Of a stretch of DNA of 64,000 nt, positions 1 to 12,600 are shown piece after piece. Below the pieces are notes generated by a model, which did no database searches, was not told the DNA's origin, and worked only from the letters and a program-made list of their open reading frames with translations. The first letter of the stretch is position 1, and the number at the start of each line of letters is the position of its first letter. Source of the stretch: Melieria omissa. Taxonomy: Eukaryota; Arthropoda; Insecta; Diptera; Ulidiidae. The stretch lies in the NCBI GenBank assembly GCA_963971225.1, contig OZ020269.1, positions 7,068,001 through 7,132,000 of the forward strand, in the 5' to 3' direction. Both the position numbers and the translations under genes were made by a program.

Positions 1-2839
1 GATCGTGTTAGGGGCCAAGCAGCCCGTTGATTGATGATCAACAATTACGAAACTTAAGAACAGTTGACTTTGATTTCCCACTGCCTTCGTTTGGCCAACT
101 TTCATTTAACGATTCGTATAAGTGGTTTTAAGCGTTGGAGAAGAACCAGTTTGCTCCTTCAGAGAGCCAAGTGGCTGATTTGGTATTAACTTTGTGATGT
201 TTTGTTGTACTCTCTCTCTTTGCATTGGCTGCATCATAGTTCTAAAGTACTTTGACCATTTTAACAACGCGGCCAGATATGTGGTTTAGCGAAAGTTGAA
301 TCCGGAATTGCGGCTAGAAAACGAAAAGCACCGAATATTTGATTAGATGAAGAATTGATTGTGGCTTTGCTATTAAAATTTGATGAGTGCAAAAGAAAAA
401 ACATAAAAAAACCAAATTAACAAAAAATAAATATTCACAAGTTAATACTTACCAGCAGGGATTATAATTGCAAAAAATATTCGCGTGAACGCGAATCTTT
501 TGCAGCTATCAAAACGCAAAGCTTTTTTCCCTAAGAGCTCATTTGAAAAAGTAATTTTTTAGAAGTGCGTACAATTAAATAAACTTGGTGTGCTTGTACT
601 TTAGATAAGTGAACAATTCCAATGATGATATAAATTTACTTCTTTGAAAATTAAAGTTGATAATTGTATTCAAATGCCAAATGTGTTCATGGAGCATTAA
701 CAAGGAGCGCAAAGTCGGGAACGTGATTAATAGTGTTTTTTGAGTAAAATCAAAGATGCTTAGTGATTATTAAAAACGTAGAAATCAAACTGATATTTGT
801 GAAAACAAATATTTTGAAATCTCAGCAGAGATAGTGCTTTCTACTCAGTAGATAATGACTGAGTTGTTTTGTCAAAACTATTATAAAAAATTTAATTAAA
901 AACATATACAAATTATTGATAACAAGATTTGAATAGCCTTTATATTTGAATATTGCGATTACGAACTTTCTTTCTGGTTAAAAGACTAATGCGAAGTTTT
1001 TGCTCTCTCCTAAGTTCAACAGGTCTCAACGATACTTGTGCACCTCGAAATTTATTTTTTGGCTTTGAAGTGTTTTTATCTGCAACAATTTTTATATGTG
1101 CCATATTTTTTTCAACAAGTCTTGTTCGTTTGTTATCTTGTTGACAGTACTCTTTGTGTTGCGAATATATCGATCTCGTTTAGCTCTCGTTTTGACTTAA
1201 AACCCTAGAAATGCGTTGATAAGATAAAAGATATGCTTATATCAAGATATCACAAACTCTAATGATATGATAGATCTTGATTCATTTATAAATCAAGCCT
1301 TGAATTTATACATAATAAAGTCTGTCTACCATCAATGTAAATATGCCACAATAACCGCCGTGATTGAGTGGTTAGTGTATTAAGCCACAAGCCAGAGGGT
1401 ATCAGTTTGAATCCCCAGTGAGCCAAATTTAGTTGAACAAGCAACCATCGAAGTGAAAGAATTGCCTTAAGAAAATCGCAATCTGCGTAAAAACCTTGAG
1501 TCGTGGTGCCACTTTGATATAATATTCAATTAGAGATATGTAAGGTTCTAGGAATTTTAAGATTGTTTTTAAATAAACACGGAGTAGACCTTTCACTGTG
1601 ACTAACATATTTTGGGCGAAAGTAAACAATTCAATCAATGCGAATTCAACAGCAGATAATTAAATGTAGTATTCAAAAAAAGGTCAATCGATTTTCTAAC
1701 AACAGTACGGTAGCACATTTTCAAAGAAGAAGCATTGGCTTTGCCTTTATTTTTTGTATCATGATCTATATACTATAATCGGATGTGCAATATGGCCGAT
1801 TGCTAGACCTTAGCCTGCGATATACATATGGGATCTGTACGTATGTCATTGACTCCAATATGATTTTATTTCCATCAGTCATGTGCGCTACTATGCATAT
1901 CGATCAATTAAGTAGTTGCGTTCATCTGCTTGGGCGATACGCGGTTGCCGGGCTCACTGATTCGTCGGGCCATCCATCGTGCACATTTCAATTAATATTG
2001 ATTGATTCCCAAGTCATCGCTTATTACGCAATTGTCAGATGTATTATTTCGCTGATCAAATAAATTTATTTCGATCTTGTGCGTGTTTAACTGTTGTTGC
2101 ACTTAAATGTGTCTGTCAAACCATACTAAGTCGCTTATATATGTATATGTAGGTAGTTCAGCAAATAATGTCAATGCCAATATAATTTTTTAATTGGGTG
2201 ACAGTAAGACATTTAATACGCCCATTAAATGAAATTCGAATATGTATCATGTGAAGAGAGCAAAACCTGAAAGCTGAATAACTTAATTGAGTGATAATAG
2301 CTACGCACCTGTATATGAATTTGTATAAATGTTGAAATTAATATACGAGTATATATACAGCGATATCAGTACCGACTAGTCAGGTATTAAATTTCGAAAG
2401 AAACTTTGAAATTAAAAATTGATCAGCGTGATCGTGAGCGTTTTTTTTTAACTTATAAATAGAGAAAAGGCTGGTCGTTTTGGCATATTTAACATTCTAA
2501 TATTCATTTATATTATTAAACAAAACCTCACAAGCTCCCATAAATTGTTGCAAATAACTCATACAAAGCTCAAATCAAAAGTTTCGGAAATCAAAAGCTA
2601 CAAAATTTGTGTTAAGTATCTTATAGTGAGATATAAAAAATATTGAAACATTTTTATAATATTTTGTATACATGTGTATAAACATATATAATTATAAAGC
2701 TAGAACACATCATACCTCTTGACATGTTTTCACATTATAATTAAAGTTGCAGAAAAGTTTAAAGAAGTAATTGTTGTCTATAGTATTATCACTTAATAGA
2801 TTATTACTAAATTTAAATGTTTCTCATCATATAGGTATA
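1..2839. other. Gene-poor AT-rich stretch
   Basis: No frame here has coding character or convincing splice sites. The open frames at 953-1144, 1429-1638 and 1785-2063 are short, low-complexity and match no family I know. A tRNA-like SINE fragment lies at 1355-1424. The stretch could be upstream intergenic DNA, or an intron or 5' region of the first sugar-transporter gene; the sequence does not decide. Confidence 0.6.
1355..1424 (+). repeat. tRNA-like SINE head fragment
   Basis: About 70 bases resemble a tRNA-derived pol III promoter. A box-A-like GAGTGGTTAGTG is followed about 35 bases later by a box-B-like GTTTGAATCCCC. No cloverleaf or discriminator is evident, so this is not a working tRNA. 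It shares the head CCGCCGTG with the fragment at 8420-8485 on the other strand. It is best read as a decayed SINE. Confidence 0.5.
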
Positions 2840-2959
2840 TATATTATGTACTCTAGCCTGTAGAAACTTTGTTTTTCGATTGGATTTAATAAATAAATAA
2901 ATACTTTCGTAAGACGGTTCATGAAAATCAGACGGTTATTAAAATCATCTGTTTAACTT
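2840..2959 (+). repeat. 120-bp direct repeat, copy 1
   Basis: These 120 bases recur at 4201-4320 with the same length and about 6 differences, all transitions by eye. Copy 1 ends 10 bases before the left end of a Tc1 element. Copy 2 starts at the TA just after the element's right end. Confidence 0.9.
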
Positions 2960-2969
2960 CACAAAGTTA

Positions 2970-4200
2970 CAGTCTGTCCAGTAGAAGCGTGACCGTCGTA
3001 ACTTGGAAACTATTTGTCCTATATTTATTGTACGCAATATTTTTAATAACAGGTATAGTCACCACCATTCGCTATTATGGCATCAAACCTCCGACTCATT
3101 CTTTGCGCTAAGTTCTGAGCAAATTTCCGAGGCAATCGACTCCAAATCAGCAGAATTTGTCTCGACAACTGTTTTGCTGCTCATATAGTTTTTCCTCTGA
3201 GTTTCTGCTTTACTATTGCCCACCCATTTTCTATTGGGTTGGCATCAGGCGATTGTGAGGGCCAATCTAACACTTCCACCTCATTTGTCTGTTTTCACTC
3301 AGCACACATTCGGCTGCGATGTTTGTGGTCGTTGTCTTCTTGTATAATCCAAGAGAGTCCTCTTCTCCTGAACATCTCCGCAGCTGGTGGTAATAAAGCT
3401 TTTTCATAAATTTTGTTCATCAAAACCGCGTTCAAGTTGGTGGTAATAACGAAAATTCGGCCAAATCCTTTTTCTGAGAAGCAGCCCCAAACATGGACCT
3501 TTACTGGGTCTTTAACAGTTCGTTGGAACAATCGGTTGATGGCGGCACAGCAAGATCGATTTGTGCTACAATTTTCCCAAAATTAGGATTCATCCGTGAA
3601 TATTACATTATTCCAATTCCGATCTGAATTGACCTAAGCCCAGGCAAGCCGTTTTTGAACGTGTGATGATGAGAGCAACTTTGTTTTTAAAGAGCTCCGG
3701 TATTTAACGTCGTTAGTTCTTAAACGTCCTCGAATCGTCTCTTTTGATATTTGAACACCAGTTTTCTCTAAAACTGCTTTAGCTTTACGCAACGATAAGC
3801 CCGGCTTTGTCGCAAACAAATCAATGATTTTCTTGTCCTGGTTTGGGAGGTCTTTTTTTCAAGGCTCCGCCCAGCCAAATCATCGACATTTTTTGCTTCC
3901 ATAAACCGATTCGTTCACCTCGTTACGAATGACGTCGACTTCTTCATATATTTTGCTGCAGCTAAACGTGACATTTACGGCCCTCTAGTGTGTAGACAAA
4001 GGAATACGGTTTCAAGTCGCTTCTCTCATGCGGAACTTATTTTGTTAAAACACCGTGCACTTTGTAATTGTTTCACGAGACTGACAACTTTTGCAATGCG
4101 TATTACAAAAATAATGAGGCTACTTAGGTGCATTCAAGTTTTTTTGATAACGGTACTCTAAGTGAAAATTTGGTCCATCACGCTTCTACTGGACAGACTG
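2970..4200 (-). mobile_element. Degenerate Tc1-like DNA transposon
   Basis: The 1231-bp element has terminal inverted repeats of at least 23 bases: CAGTCTGTCCAGTAGAAGCG at the left and its complement at the right. It is flanked by TA at 2968-2969 and 4201-4202, the Tc1/mariner target-site duplication. The minus strand holds a broken Tc1-type transposase. The element is an inactive relic. Confidence 0.92.
3295..3819 (-). pseudogene. Broken Tc1 transposase
   Basis: The transposase reads on the minus strand in two recognisable pieces. 3634-3819 carries the Tc3/Tc1-type HTH region (SKETIRGRLRTNDVKYRSS). 3295-3531 carries the DDE catalytic region (KVHVWGCFSEKGFGRI, then QEDNDHKHRS, where an active enzyme usually has QQDNDPKH). 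Between them the first catalytic motif FTDES is followed at once by an in-frame TAA near 3583-3585. A Tc1 transposase is about 340 aa, so this copy cannot make active enzyme. Confidence 0.88.
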
Positions 4201-4320
4201 TATATTATATATTCTAGCCTATAGAGACTTTGTTTTTCGATTGGATTTAATAAATAAATAAATATTTTCATAAGACGGTTCATGAAAATCAGACGGTTAT
4301 TAAAATCATCTGTTTAACTT
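4201..4320 (+). repeat. 120-bp direct repeat, copy 2
   Basis: This is the second copy of the repeat at 2840-2959. It begins at the TA that forms the right target-site duplication of the Tc1 element. The bases after both copies end in AAGTTA, so the two were probably adjacent tandem units of about 130 bp before the transposon landed between them. Confidence 0.9.
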
Positions 4321-4625
4321 AGTTAAGTTAATTATTTTAGATAATGAAAAACAAATAATAAAAGTATCTAGTTTTCATGAAACACGAGGAGGAGTGTAAG
4401 TCACACACAAGATAATTTCGACGAATACGAATTGTGTACTTCAAAGTGCTTTCAAGGTGAACGAGTTTGAATTTATTGAACAGCCATTAAAGAGGGAAAG
4501 AACACAAAACCTGCACAACCACAATGCTCCTTTCCAATACTGTCGATCATTTCCATTATACCAAAGTGACAAAAATGTTCCATTATTAATTTCCGTTAGT
4601 CAACACACAATAATAAAGCGGCAAA

Positions 4626-7220
4626 ATGGATTCAAATGCTGGAAATTTAAATGGATTGGCTGACCGTGAGGAGTTACAAACACTCACGAATGGCGCCAAG
4701 AAACCACAGATCGTGTCTGGCTTTAAAAAGTTGCACGACACGAAGCCACTCGGCGAACAGAACCGTGCGGTACATCGTCAGGAGCTGATGGTGCTGCTGG
4801 GCAACATCGGCCTGGCATCAGTGGGAATGGGTCTTGGCCTGCCCACAGTTACTCTGCGACAACTAACCAACCCCAACGAAGTGATTCACCTCAGCGAATC
4901 GCAAGCAACATGGTTCGGTAATTTTTTAAACACATCGATGGCGATTCCCTTAACTCAACTTTGATTTGTGTTAATTTTAAAGCGTCCATTAACACGCTCT
5001 CCTGTCCACTGGGCGGACTGCTTTCGGGTATGGTGCTGGACACGTTTGGACGCAAAAGTACAATGTACTTAGTAAACGTGTTGGCTCTAATCGCTTGGAC
5101 ACTGATGGCTTTGGCCATACAAACCGACATTGACGTGGTATATGCCCAACTACTGGTTTCGCGTTTTATTACTGGTAAGTGTCATAAGACACTCGTAGCT
5201 AATTCACATACCTCACATGAGTGTAATGCCGCACTCTCCGAATACAAGTGCCAACTACATACAGTTTGTCAAGTAAATGTTTGCAAACTTAAAAAAGGTA
5301 GAACAATTATTTTGAAAAGCTTATAAATATAACAGAAATTTCAATATTTTGACATTTTTTTAAATATAGATTATTAGTAATGTCTATTTGATACGCGAAA
5401 GCAGTGTAAAAAATCAAAAAAAGAATGAAGCTATATTTCAAACTGTCAAAAAATTCGTCTTCTTTCAGATTGCATAGAAAATTTGGGGCCGTACAGTTCC
5501 GAACAGTTTCATGAGATACATCAGTTCCGCATTCTATTTTTGTATATCCAAAGCTATTTCCCTTATTGAGATACGGCGGTTTTCACGAGCTTTTCGGATG
5601 ATTTGTCTTTCTTCTCTGTCAGACAGTTTTCTGGGTCGTCCAGGAGATACTTTCAAATCAATTTGCCCTTCAATACACGAATCAAATAGACATTACTTTG
5701 ATATTATATGAGAGTGAAATATTCAATTTATCGATATTTTTCAAATAATTTCAAAATATTGCAATTTCTGTTATATTATAAGCTTTTCTAAATAAGTTTC
5801 TACCTTCTTTAAATTTGCAAACATTTACTTGACAAACTGTATAAATTCGGCAGAAACGATTGCTGAAAGGGGAAGTGATTTGCAGTGTCAATATGATTTT
5901 ATAATATGTGTTTTTATATACTGTTGCTGTTGTCTGTACTTAAACATGCATCGTAAAGCCCTGTGCCATACCACATACATACAACACTGCAATTATACAT
6001 TTACCAAAAGATAAAATACAAAATGTAATCAAGGTGGTTCTTTCTATTTTACAAACAGGCATCACTATGGGCCTTGCCGGCCCCATGGGTGTCTATTCGG
6101 CAGAGATAAGCTTACCAAAGGTACGCGGACGTCTTATTTTGGGTACATCGATCTCGGTAGCGGTTGGCATCATGTTAATTTACATTGTTGGGTATTTCGT
6201 ACGCGATGACTGGCATCTGATCGCCCTGCTCTGCTGCGGCTATCAGATAATAGGTATACTTTGCATTATTCCGATACCTGAGACTCCCAGCTGGTTGATA
6301 TCCAAGGGCCGCATCGCTGAAGCAAAAAGCTCACTTAATTACTTTCGGGGCCTGGAAAAATCAAGTAAACTATTCGCATATTTTCGAATACATATGTATA
6401 CATATTGTTGTTGCATTTCCTTGCAGCTGTGATTGCGAACGCTGAAGTGGAAGCCGAATTTAACATTCTACAAAAGTCCATTCAGCTGGGTGTGGGCGAG
6501 AAGAAGCCGCGCTTCCTGAAACTATTGCACCTGCCCGAAGTCTACAAGCCACTGCTTATTTTGATGGGACTCTTCGCGTTTCAGCAGCTGTCTGGCATTT
6601 TCGTTGTCGTCGTTTACGCAGTGCAAATCTCCGTGGAGGCGGGCGTATCTATTGATCCCTTCATATGTGCGGTGCTGATCGGTGTGGCGCGCGTCGTCAC
6701 GACATGCCCGATGGGCATAATACTCGAAAAGTGGGGTCGTCGCCGTTCGGGCCTTATTTCGGCGTTCGGAATGGGTGTGAGCATGTTCCTGCTGGCCGGC
6801 TGCGGCTGGTCGCCGTGGCTCCAAAGCGTGCCGTACTTGCCCGTCATAGCGATTGTGGCATTTATTACGCTCAGCACGATCGGCATGTATACGCTGCCGT
6901 TCTTCATGATCTCGGAGCTGTATCCGCAGAAAGTGCGCGGCCCGGCGGCCGGCCTCACAGTGGCAGTGGGCATGTGCATAGCGTTCATCTGTATCAAGAC
7001 GTATCCGGCCATGAAGCGCGCCATCGGCAACGAATTCAGTTTCGCCTTCTACGGCGTCATGTCATTCTTGGCCATGCTGTTTGTTTTCCTTGTGCTGCCG
7101 GAGACGCGCGGCCGCACTCTGCTGGAGATCGAGGAGCGATTCCGCGGCACTGGCAAAGCAAACGCCCGAAGCCAGAAGGAGGTGGCCGAACTGGAAATGC
7201 AGGAAGTGCTGGCTAAGTGA
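4626..7220 (+). CDS. Sugar porter (Tret1-like MFS transporter), gene A
   Basis: Coding exons are 4626-4917, 4983-5174, 6059-6364 and 6427-7220; phases join to 527 aa. The product is a 12-helix MFS sugar porter expected in the plasma membrane, of the facilitated trehalose/glucose transporter type. Visible family signatures are FGRK (119-122), PKVRGR (181-186), PETPSWL (235-241), QQLSG (316-320), WGRRR (366-370) and PETRGR (488-493). The start ATG opens a hydrophilic cytoplasmic N-terminus that aligns with gene B. Its exon 1 is continuous where gene B has an intron (after HRQ), and exon 3 is continuous where gene B is split (after YFVR). Intron 2 holds a Tc1 MITE. It is probably a homologue of Drosophila CG8249-type transporters, which I recall lying near tun. 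The transported sugar is not proven. Confidence 0.93.
5262..5839 (-). mobile_element. Tc1-derived MITE inside a transporter intron
   Basis: The 578-bp element has long terminal inverted repeats: CAGTTTGTCAAGTAAATG at the left and its complement at the right. TA flanks lie at 5260-5261 and 5840-5841. The minus strand retains one HTH block of a Tc1 transposase (GRPRKLSDREERQIIRKA, then ENRRISIR) around 5550-5650 but no catalytic domain. It is a non-autonomous deletion derivative unrelated in end sequence to the Tc1 copy at 2970. It sits in intron 2 of sugar-porter gene A, between splice sites that are still intact. Confidence 0.92.
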
Positions 7221-7476
7221 CAATTTCTCGTTGTGAGGATGAATTAGAATCATAACCAACACCGCAGTATGCAAAATAACAAACTTCAAACTTCATGACT
7301 ACAACTCAGAAGTGCAAATTTAAGCTTAAAATTACTTAGTTTATGGTTTTAGCAGCAATTTATATGAAACTGTGATACGTATGGCGATTTTTGTATTGCT
7401 TACACAGCAGCTTGGATCCAAATTGTGTACTTACATATTTACTGTTGTGTGTGCTTTGAAATTTATTTCCGTTTCT

Positions 7477-7482
7477 AATAAA
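7477..7482 (+). other. Polyadenylation signal, gene A
   Basis: Canonical AATAAA about 257 bases after the stop codon of gene A. It is the first such hexamer downstream. Confidence 0.65.
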
Positions 7483-9393
7483 TGAAAGTCGTATAAAGTC
7501 AACTTACCAGACAAATGTCGTAAAATCGTTTAGGCACTTCCCCGAGACGCGAGTAATTACACTCGATACCTGAATATCCAATGTAAATTTTATTAACTTT
7601 AATTTAATCAGTCGATGTGCCACCAGGGTCTGAAGGTCTTTTTGCTTATTTACCGCTTTCACTTTGCGCGTCAGCTGGCAAACGCAATATGCTGGTGATA
7701 CTCTCAATAATAACGTCGCCGACTCGACCGAGTGCAGTGGCGATGGCGCTAGAGAACACCTCAGCAGCCTTTGTGTGCTGCCCACCTGCACTGTCATCTA
7801 AACTACCGTTCGGAAATAAGTATATATGTAGTATATTCTGGTGTCGTTACAGTTGCATGCGATCGTAATTTGGTTTGTTTTTATTATACGCTACGCCGCC
7901 AAGGGACTGGCTGTGTTGGTTTTGTTCATAAGGTTTGTGTATCGCCCGAAAAATGCGTAATTTGATGTACTCATAAGTATACGAAAATAATTATGCACTA
8001 TCATTTGAGTAACGAATATATTTACAGCCCATTTTATTATATGGACTTACAGCATAAGAAACCGAAAGACAAATTCGAAATTCGAAAGTAAAATTAATAT
8101 AATCAGTGATATGTATTTGGAATACGGGGACTAAGCAAGAGCATTTCTTGGTGTAAAGAAAATTTTGTTGTATCCCAACTTTTTCACAAATAGTACTTTA
8201 CTGTCAAGTAAGGTTTTACAAAACTGTACGAAGGTCAGCTCGATAAGTTGTTACAAGTATGCAAAATAAAATGAATTTTGGAATTTCGAATCCTGGTTTT
8301 TCGACTGCTGGAAATATTTGGATACGATTTTCCTATTATCGGTCGTAGGACCCTCACCTACCCAGCGTCAACTGAAAATCTGGTTTTTTTATACATGCGA
8401 CCTGAGTGTTGTCTGAGTAGTCTTTTGAACTCACAACCCTCATACTTCCAATGCAACGCGTTAACTACTCAGCCACGGCGGACGGTTACTCAGAGAATTT
8501 AATTTTTATTGACTCTTCACACTAACATTTTAACTCATCAAATTTTTTTAGGAACGTAGGAGCTTGTCGGCTTGAGTTGTAGGGTGTCGCATCTGCAGAC
8601 TTGACTCAGCTTAGTTCCTTACGTGCTTTTTTCAATTTCGTGTGTTCGCTGTATTTGCTTATTCGCATAAAAGTTAAAACAGCCAAATGGGCAGCGACAA
8701 AACGAAAATTATCAAAAGCGAACGAGCGTTCCGCTTACAAATTTATAAATAGTGGCGGAATGCTCGTGTTTACACGATTCGTGCTTCATCATAGCGACTT
8801 GGGCGGAGGGTGGTGGCCGGCGGCACAAGAAAGTGTGTCGGCCGGGATACAAATTGGTTGGCGGCGGCAATGTCAAGTTCAGCGCTGAGTGTGACCGGCA
8901 CGAAACGAGCGGAGTGCGGCGGACGATTATTGCCAATGCAGCGACAGCTGTTGTGACTGCAGTTGTGTTGCAGCGCGCAGTGTCGCCAATTGTCGTCACG
9001 ACAACGCAGACGCCTTGATTTACATTACTCGAACAAATTGCCGGCTAGAGTTGCGGTCGCGACTGTGCTGTGGTTGTTGCTTTATGACGCAACACAATGT
9101 GGCGCGGAAAATATTAACTGTTTACACTTGGTGCGAACAAAGACTACTGGAAGCAGCGATTTGTAATTTGTAACAATTGGAATTGGAATCGGGATCGCTG
9201 CACGTATCGACAGCAGTAAGTATTGAAATTTATATTTGAAGTGCACTAATGGCACAACGGCCAATTAAACTGCGAGTCGGGAGCTGGCTGCCGCGTTTCG
9301 CTCGTGCTGCAGCCACTGCCGTTGCTGTTGCTATTGCGGTTGCCGTTGCTGCTAGTCGAAGTGATTGTGCGGCTTGCGTTCCAGACACACCGG
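7483..9393. other. Intergenic region between transporter genes
   Basis: No gene was recognised. GC content rises from about 8.6 kb towards the putative promoter at 9.39 kb. Open frames at 8712-8999 (minus) and 8752-9018 (plus) overlap each other in this GC-richer stretch and look like chance. A SINE fragment lies at 8420-8485. Confidence 0.55.
8420..8485 (-). repeat. tRNA-like SINE head fragment
   Basis: On the minus strand a box-A-like GTGGCTGAGTAGTTAACGCG is followed by a box-B-like GTGAGTTCAAA. The head CCGCCGTG matches the fragment at 1355-1424. There is no complete tRNA fold, so it is a decayed SINE rather than a tRNA gene. Confidence 0.5.
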
Positions 9394-9428
9394 TCAGTTA
9401 GTTGCCGTTTTCTGCGCACAACGGTCAG
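9394..9428 (+). promoter_or_regulatory. Inr + DPE core promoter candidate, gene B
   Basis: An initiator TCAGTT at 9394-9399 puts the start A at 9396. GGTCAG begins at 9423, exactly +28, and matches the fly DPE consensus RGWYVT in five of six positions. No TATA box is seen just upstream, as usual for DPE promoters. Placing it upstream of gene B is inferred from the donor site at 9673 and the acceptor before the gene B start codon. Confidence 0.5.
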
Positions 9429-9672
9429 TCGTTACCAAACTATCTCGATTCGCGTATCAGTAAAGAGAGTCGTTGGGCTCGCTTGCTGAGAGCTCAACTT
9501 CGCCAGTGCAACTCCACGTGCCAACACTAAGGACCAAGGATCCTGATTAATACGAAAGCCGCGCGGTTGGCTGCTTCCGCGAAAAATACCACCGGCAAAC
9601 GACACTAGTCTTTCGCAGCTCCGCCTTCCCGCAAAGCAATCAATATCTAATCAATAATCTTTCCACAAGTGG
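9396..9672 (+). other. Probable non-coding first exon of gene B
   Basis: A GC-richer segment runs from the candidate initiator to a strong splice donor (TGG then GTAAGT, GT at 9673). The matching acceptor is a pyrimidine-rich TCTCGTTTTAG ending at 13621, 50 bases before the gene B ATG. No long frame is present, so it is read as 5' untranslated. The link is inferred and needs RNA evidence. Confidence 0.45.
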
Positions 9673-12600
9673 GTAAGTGACAATACACCGTGCACGGATG
9701 GCATACGTTGTCTATTGTAGAGTGTAGGTGTGCGTACGCCGCTCAGAGGCGATATCACCTAATCAACACAGTCGTATTGACCGCTGCCGGTCACCACTTG
9801 TACCGTAGTCACTGCTGATTAAATACAATCCATGTAAATGCTAGAAAGTGTTGATAATCGACGCTCTTACGTTGTTTGTACGTAAGTATGTGGTGTCTAG
9901 GGCATTGCGTCTGAAGCATGCAGTTAAGTGGTGATGTCTGGTGAAAAAAGCTGTTTTCACAGCCATGAACAGTGTTCTGTGAAGTGATTGGATTCGATAC
10001 GAGTGGACGAGCTCACTTGAGTCAACTGCACTTAGGTCAGATGTCTCAGCACTATTCTAAAAGCAGCCAACATATTTTAATTCCATGGTGCAACTACACT
10101 GCGCGCTGTTCTATGGTCCTGCAGTGCTAACCTTGGGTATAGATCAGTAAAGATAAAGAAACATGTATAAATTGTCAGGCGAAATTTGAATGAATAATTG
10201 CGAAACACGGAAACATACGAAAATATTAAGGGTCGCATGCTAAATACCTGGAATCTGCAATAAACCGGACTGAGCATACCGGACTGACCGTAGCAGTCAG
10301 TTTTTTTAACGAATGTTCCGTAATTTTGGATTGTTTCCGAGTTTTGAGAACTTGCAATTCAAATAAAATCAGCGCCATTAAGCCAAACAATATTTCGTTG
10401 CCATATTGCAACATGCAACTTTGTGAACGCCTTAGTCCTCCTTAGTTCCAAGCATACATTTTTTCATGTACAGAACAATTTTAAGTCTTGATGTATGCAC
10501 GTTTCATTATTGTTATATTGTTGTCAAATTGGGCGTTCTGGACTCTGAATTGTAGTGTAGGAACACATATATACAAATAAATAAAAAAAACAAATATACA
10601 TAAATAAAATATCGTCTTTTGTAAGGTTCCAAAACCACCTTCATCCGAATACGCTATGTAAACTAAATTTAACTTTTGAACGGAATTCTACCGCTTTTCG
10701 AATCTGCAGAATTGACTTGGTGCAAAAATAAGTGTTTCCAAATCGAAATTATAATTTAATTTTAATTTAATATTTACAATTTAATCGACACTACTCATAA
10801 GTATCTATTTAGAATTTATTTTCTGGACAAATCCAAGTACATACTCGTACTTTCTGCCATCATCCATCGTATTATCATTAAATGTATTGTACGTTCCTCG
10901 TTCCTATCGTAAATCTATCATATGACTCTCATACTATCATAAATCAATGTGTATATATGTGTGCTATATTTTACAATGTGCTATATTTTACAAATATAAA
11001 AACAAACTTAACATTTTGTAAATACATGATGTATTATAATGTAATTTTAAAGTAAATTTATAACATGTCAACATTCACTTGTGAGTTAAAGTGTTTACTA
11101 CGCATTTGTAAAATATTTTCTTTTGTTAACTGTGGTTGGATTGCTATACAAATTATATGAGTACCTATATAAAAAGTGTTAGTATGAGGGAGACTATTCT
11201 GAGAAAAAAAATTTTGCAAATCGGGCAATTTTTTTCGCCTAAGATTTAAATTTTCATTTGAAAATAATTTTCAAATATTCCAATTAATACAGAAAAATCT
11301 GAGAAATAAGGATTTCTTATATTTTTATTGCTTATTAAAATCAACGATAACCTTGAAAGAATAACAATAAAATAAAAATAATTATAACTATGCATTACGC
11401 GAAAAATAATAAATATTCAATCATAACATATTCCAACCCAATTCCAACACAATTTACGCCCGAGCTTCGTATAAATGTGTTAGTTCATGTACCTTTTCCT
11501 TGCGCCACTCAGTGCTGCACAACCCCATGTCGCAGTCGGATGTGATCGCGTTTGTCTCTAGTGAGTAAAAAACTGTTGCTAGGAGTCTAGAAGACCCCTG
11601 TTAGGCGGTTACGTGACTTTTTACATTCGTAAATTTTTATTGTTCTGGTTGATGACTTTAAATTACGCAAATATACGGCGGTGGTTGGAAGAAGATTTTT
11701 CAGACGACGAAAATATACCAAACGATGACTGCAGCGGTGTTGCGGCCGATGTAGGCTTTAAATTACAACGTGATATCAGAATGGCTATTCAACGCATCCT
11801 CCAGCGTAACAATGGAACCACTCCATCAGCAGCTCCATCTTGAAGTAGCGCTGAAGAAAGGTTAGCAGTGCGTAAGAACTGCTCTATTTGCGACTCGAGA
11901 AAGAAACGTAAAACACAATGTTTTTCGAATGCAAAGCTCCTGGAATGCTCACAAAATCTGTGTTTTGACTTTCGCGAAAAACTGCAAGTTAAGGTCTTGC
12001 AACTTTGTTTAGGTTTTGTTTTTATTGAGAATATTTCTTTTTATTTATGTTTTTCGATGACTGAATATATAAAAAAAGGAACAAAGAAGTACCTACTTTA
12101 TGTTATTATTATAATGGATCTCATTTTCCAAATGTGTTAGTTTGTAAGTCTAAATAAGAAATGTTGACTTCATAAATGAAATTTAAATTGAAAACGTTGA
12201 TTTTCCTGTGCTTTTCTTATTTTAATAAATTATTTAATATGTTCCTTAACTGATTTTAATTAAAAATTAAAACATAATTCACAAAATTTTACAAACGCGA
12301 ATAATTTTGTGCCGGGGTCTCACAGACGTATGTTAGGTGGTAGTGTGACAATAACAGGTGCTAGGTGGTTAAGGGTTAAAACTCTCGATATTCCTTTTTG
12401 GGGGAGCTAGGCGTTAGTTAGTTAGTTAGTGTCAATTATATATTCATATTAACTTTGCATTCAATCAGTAAGCGTTTCTGTCACTAGTTTATCCTGCCTT
12501 TCTGATTATAGATCATGATCATGATCATGTTATGATTTCATTTCATAAATATAAGCTAATTTAGTTGTCCAGTTATGAAAGGTTACAACATTTGAAAACT

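Noticed and set aside
1355..1424. Possible tRNA gene
   Set aside because: Boxes A and B are present, but no aminoacyl stem or anticodon arm closes; better read as SINE.
4457..4663. 68-codon plus frame overlapping the start of gene A
   Set aside because: Different frame from the transporter, begins without an ATG and shows no family match.
5511..5711. 66-codon plus frame inside the Tc1 MITE
   Set aside because: It is the complement of the legible transposase HTH fragment on the minus strand.
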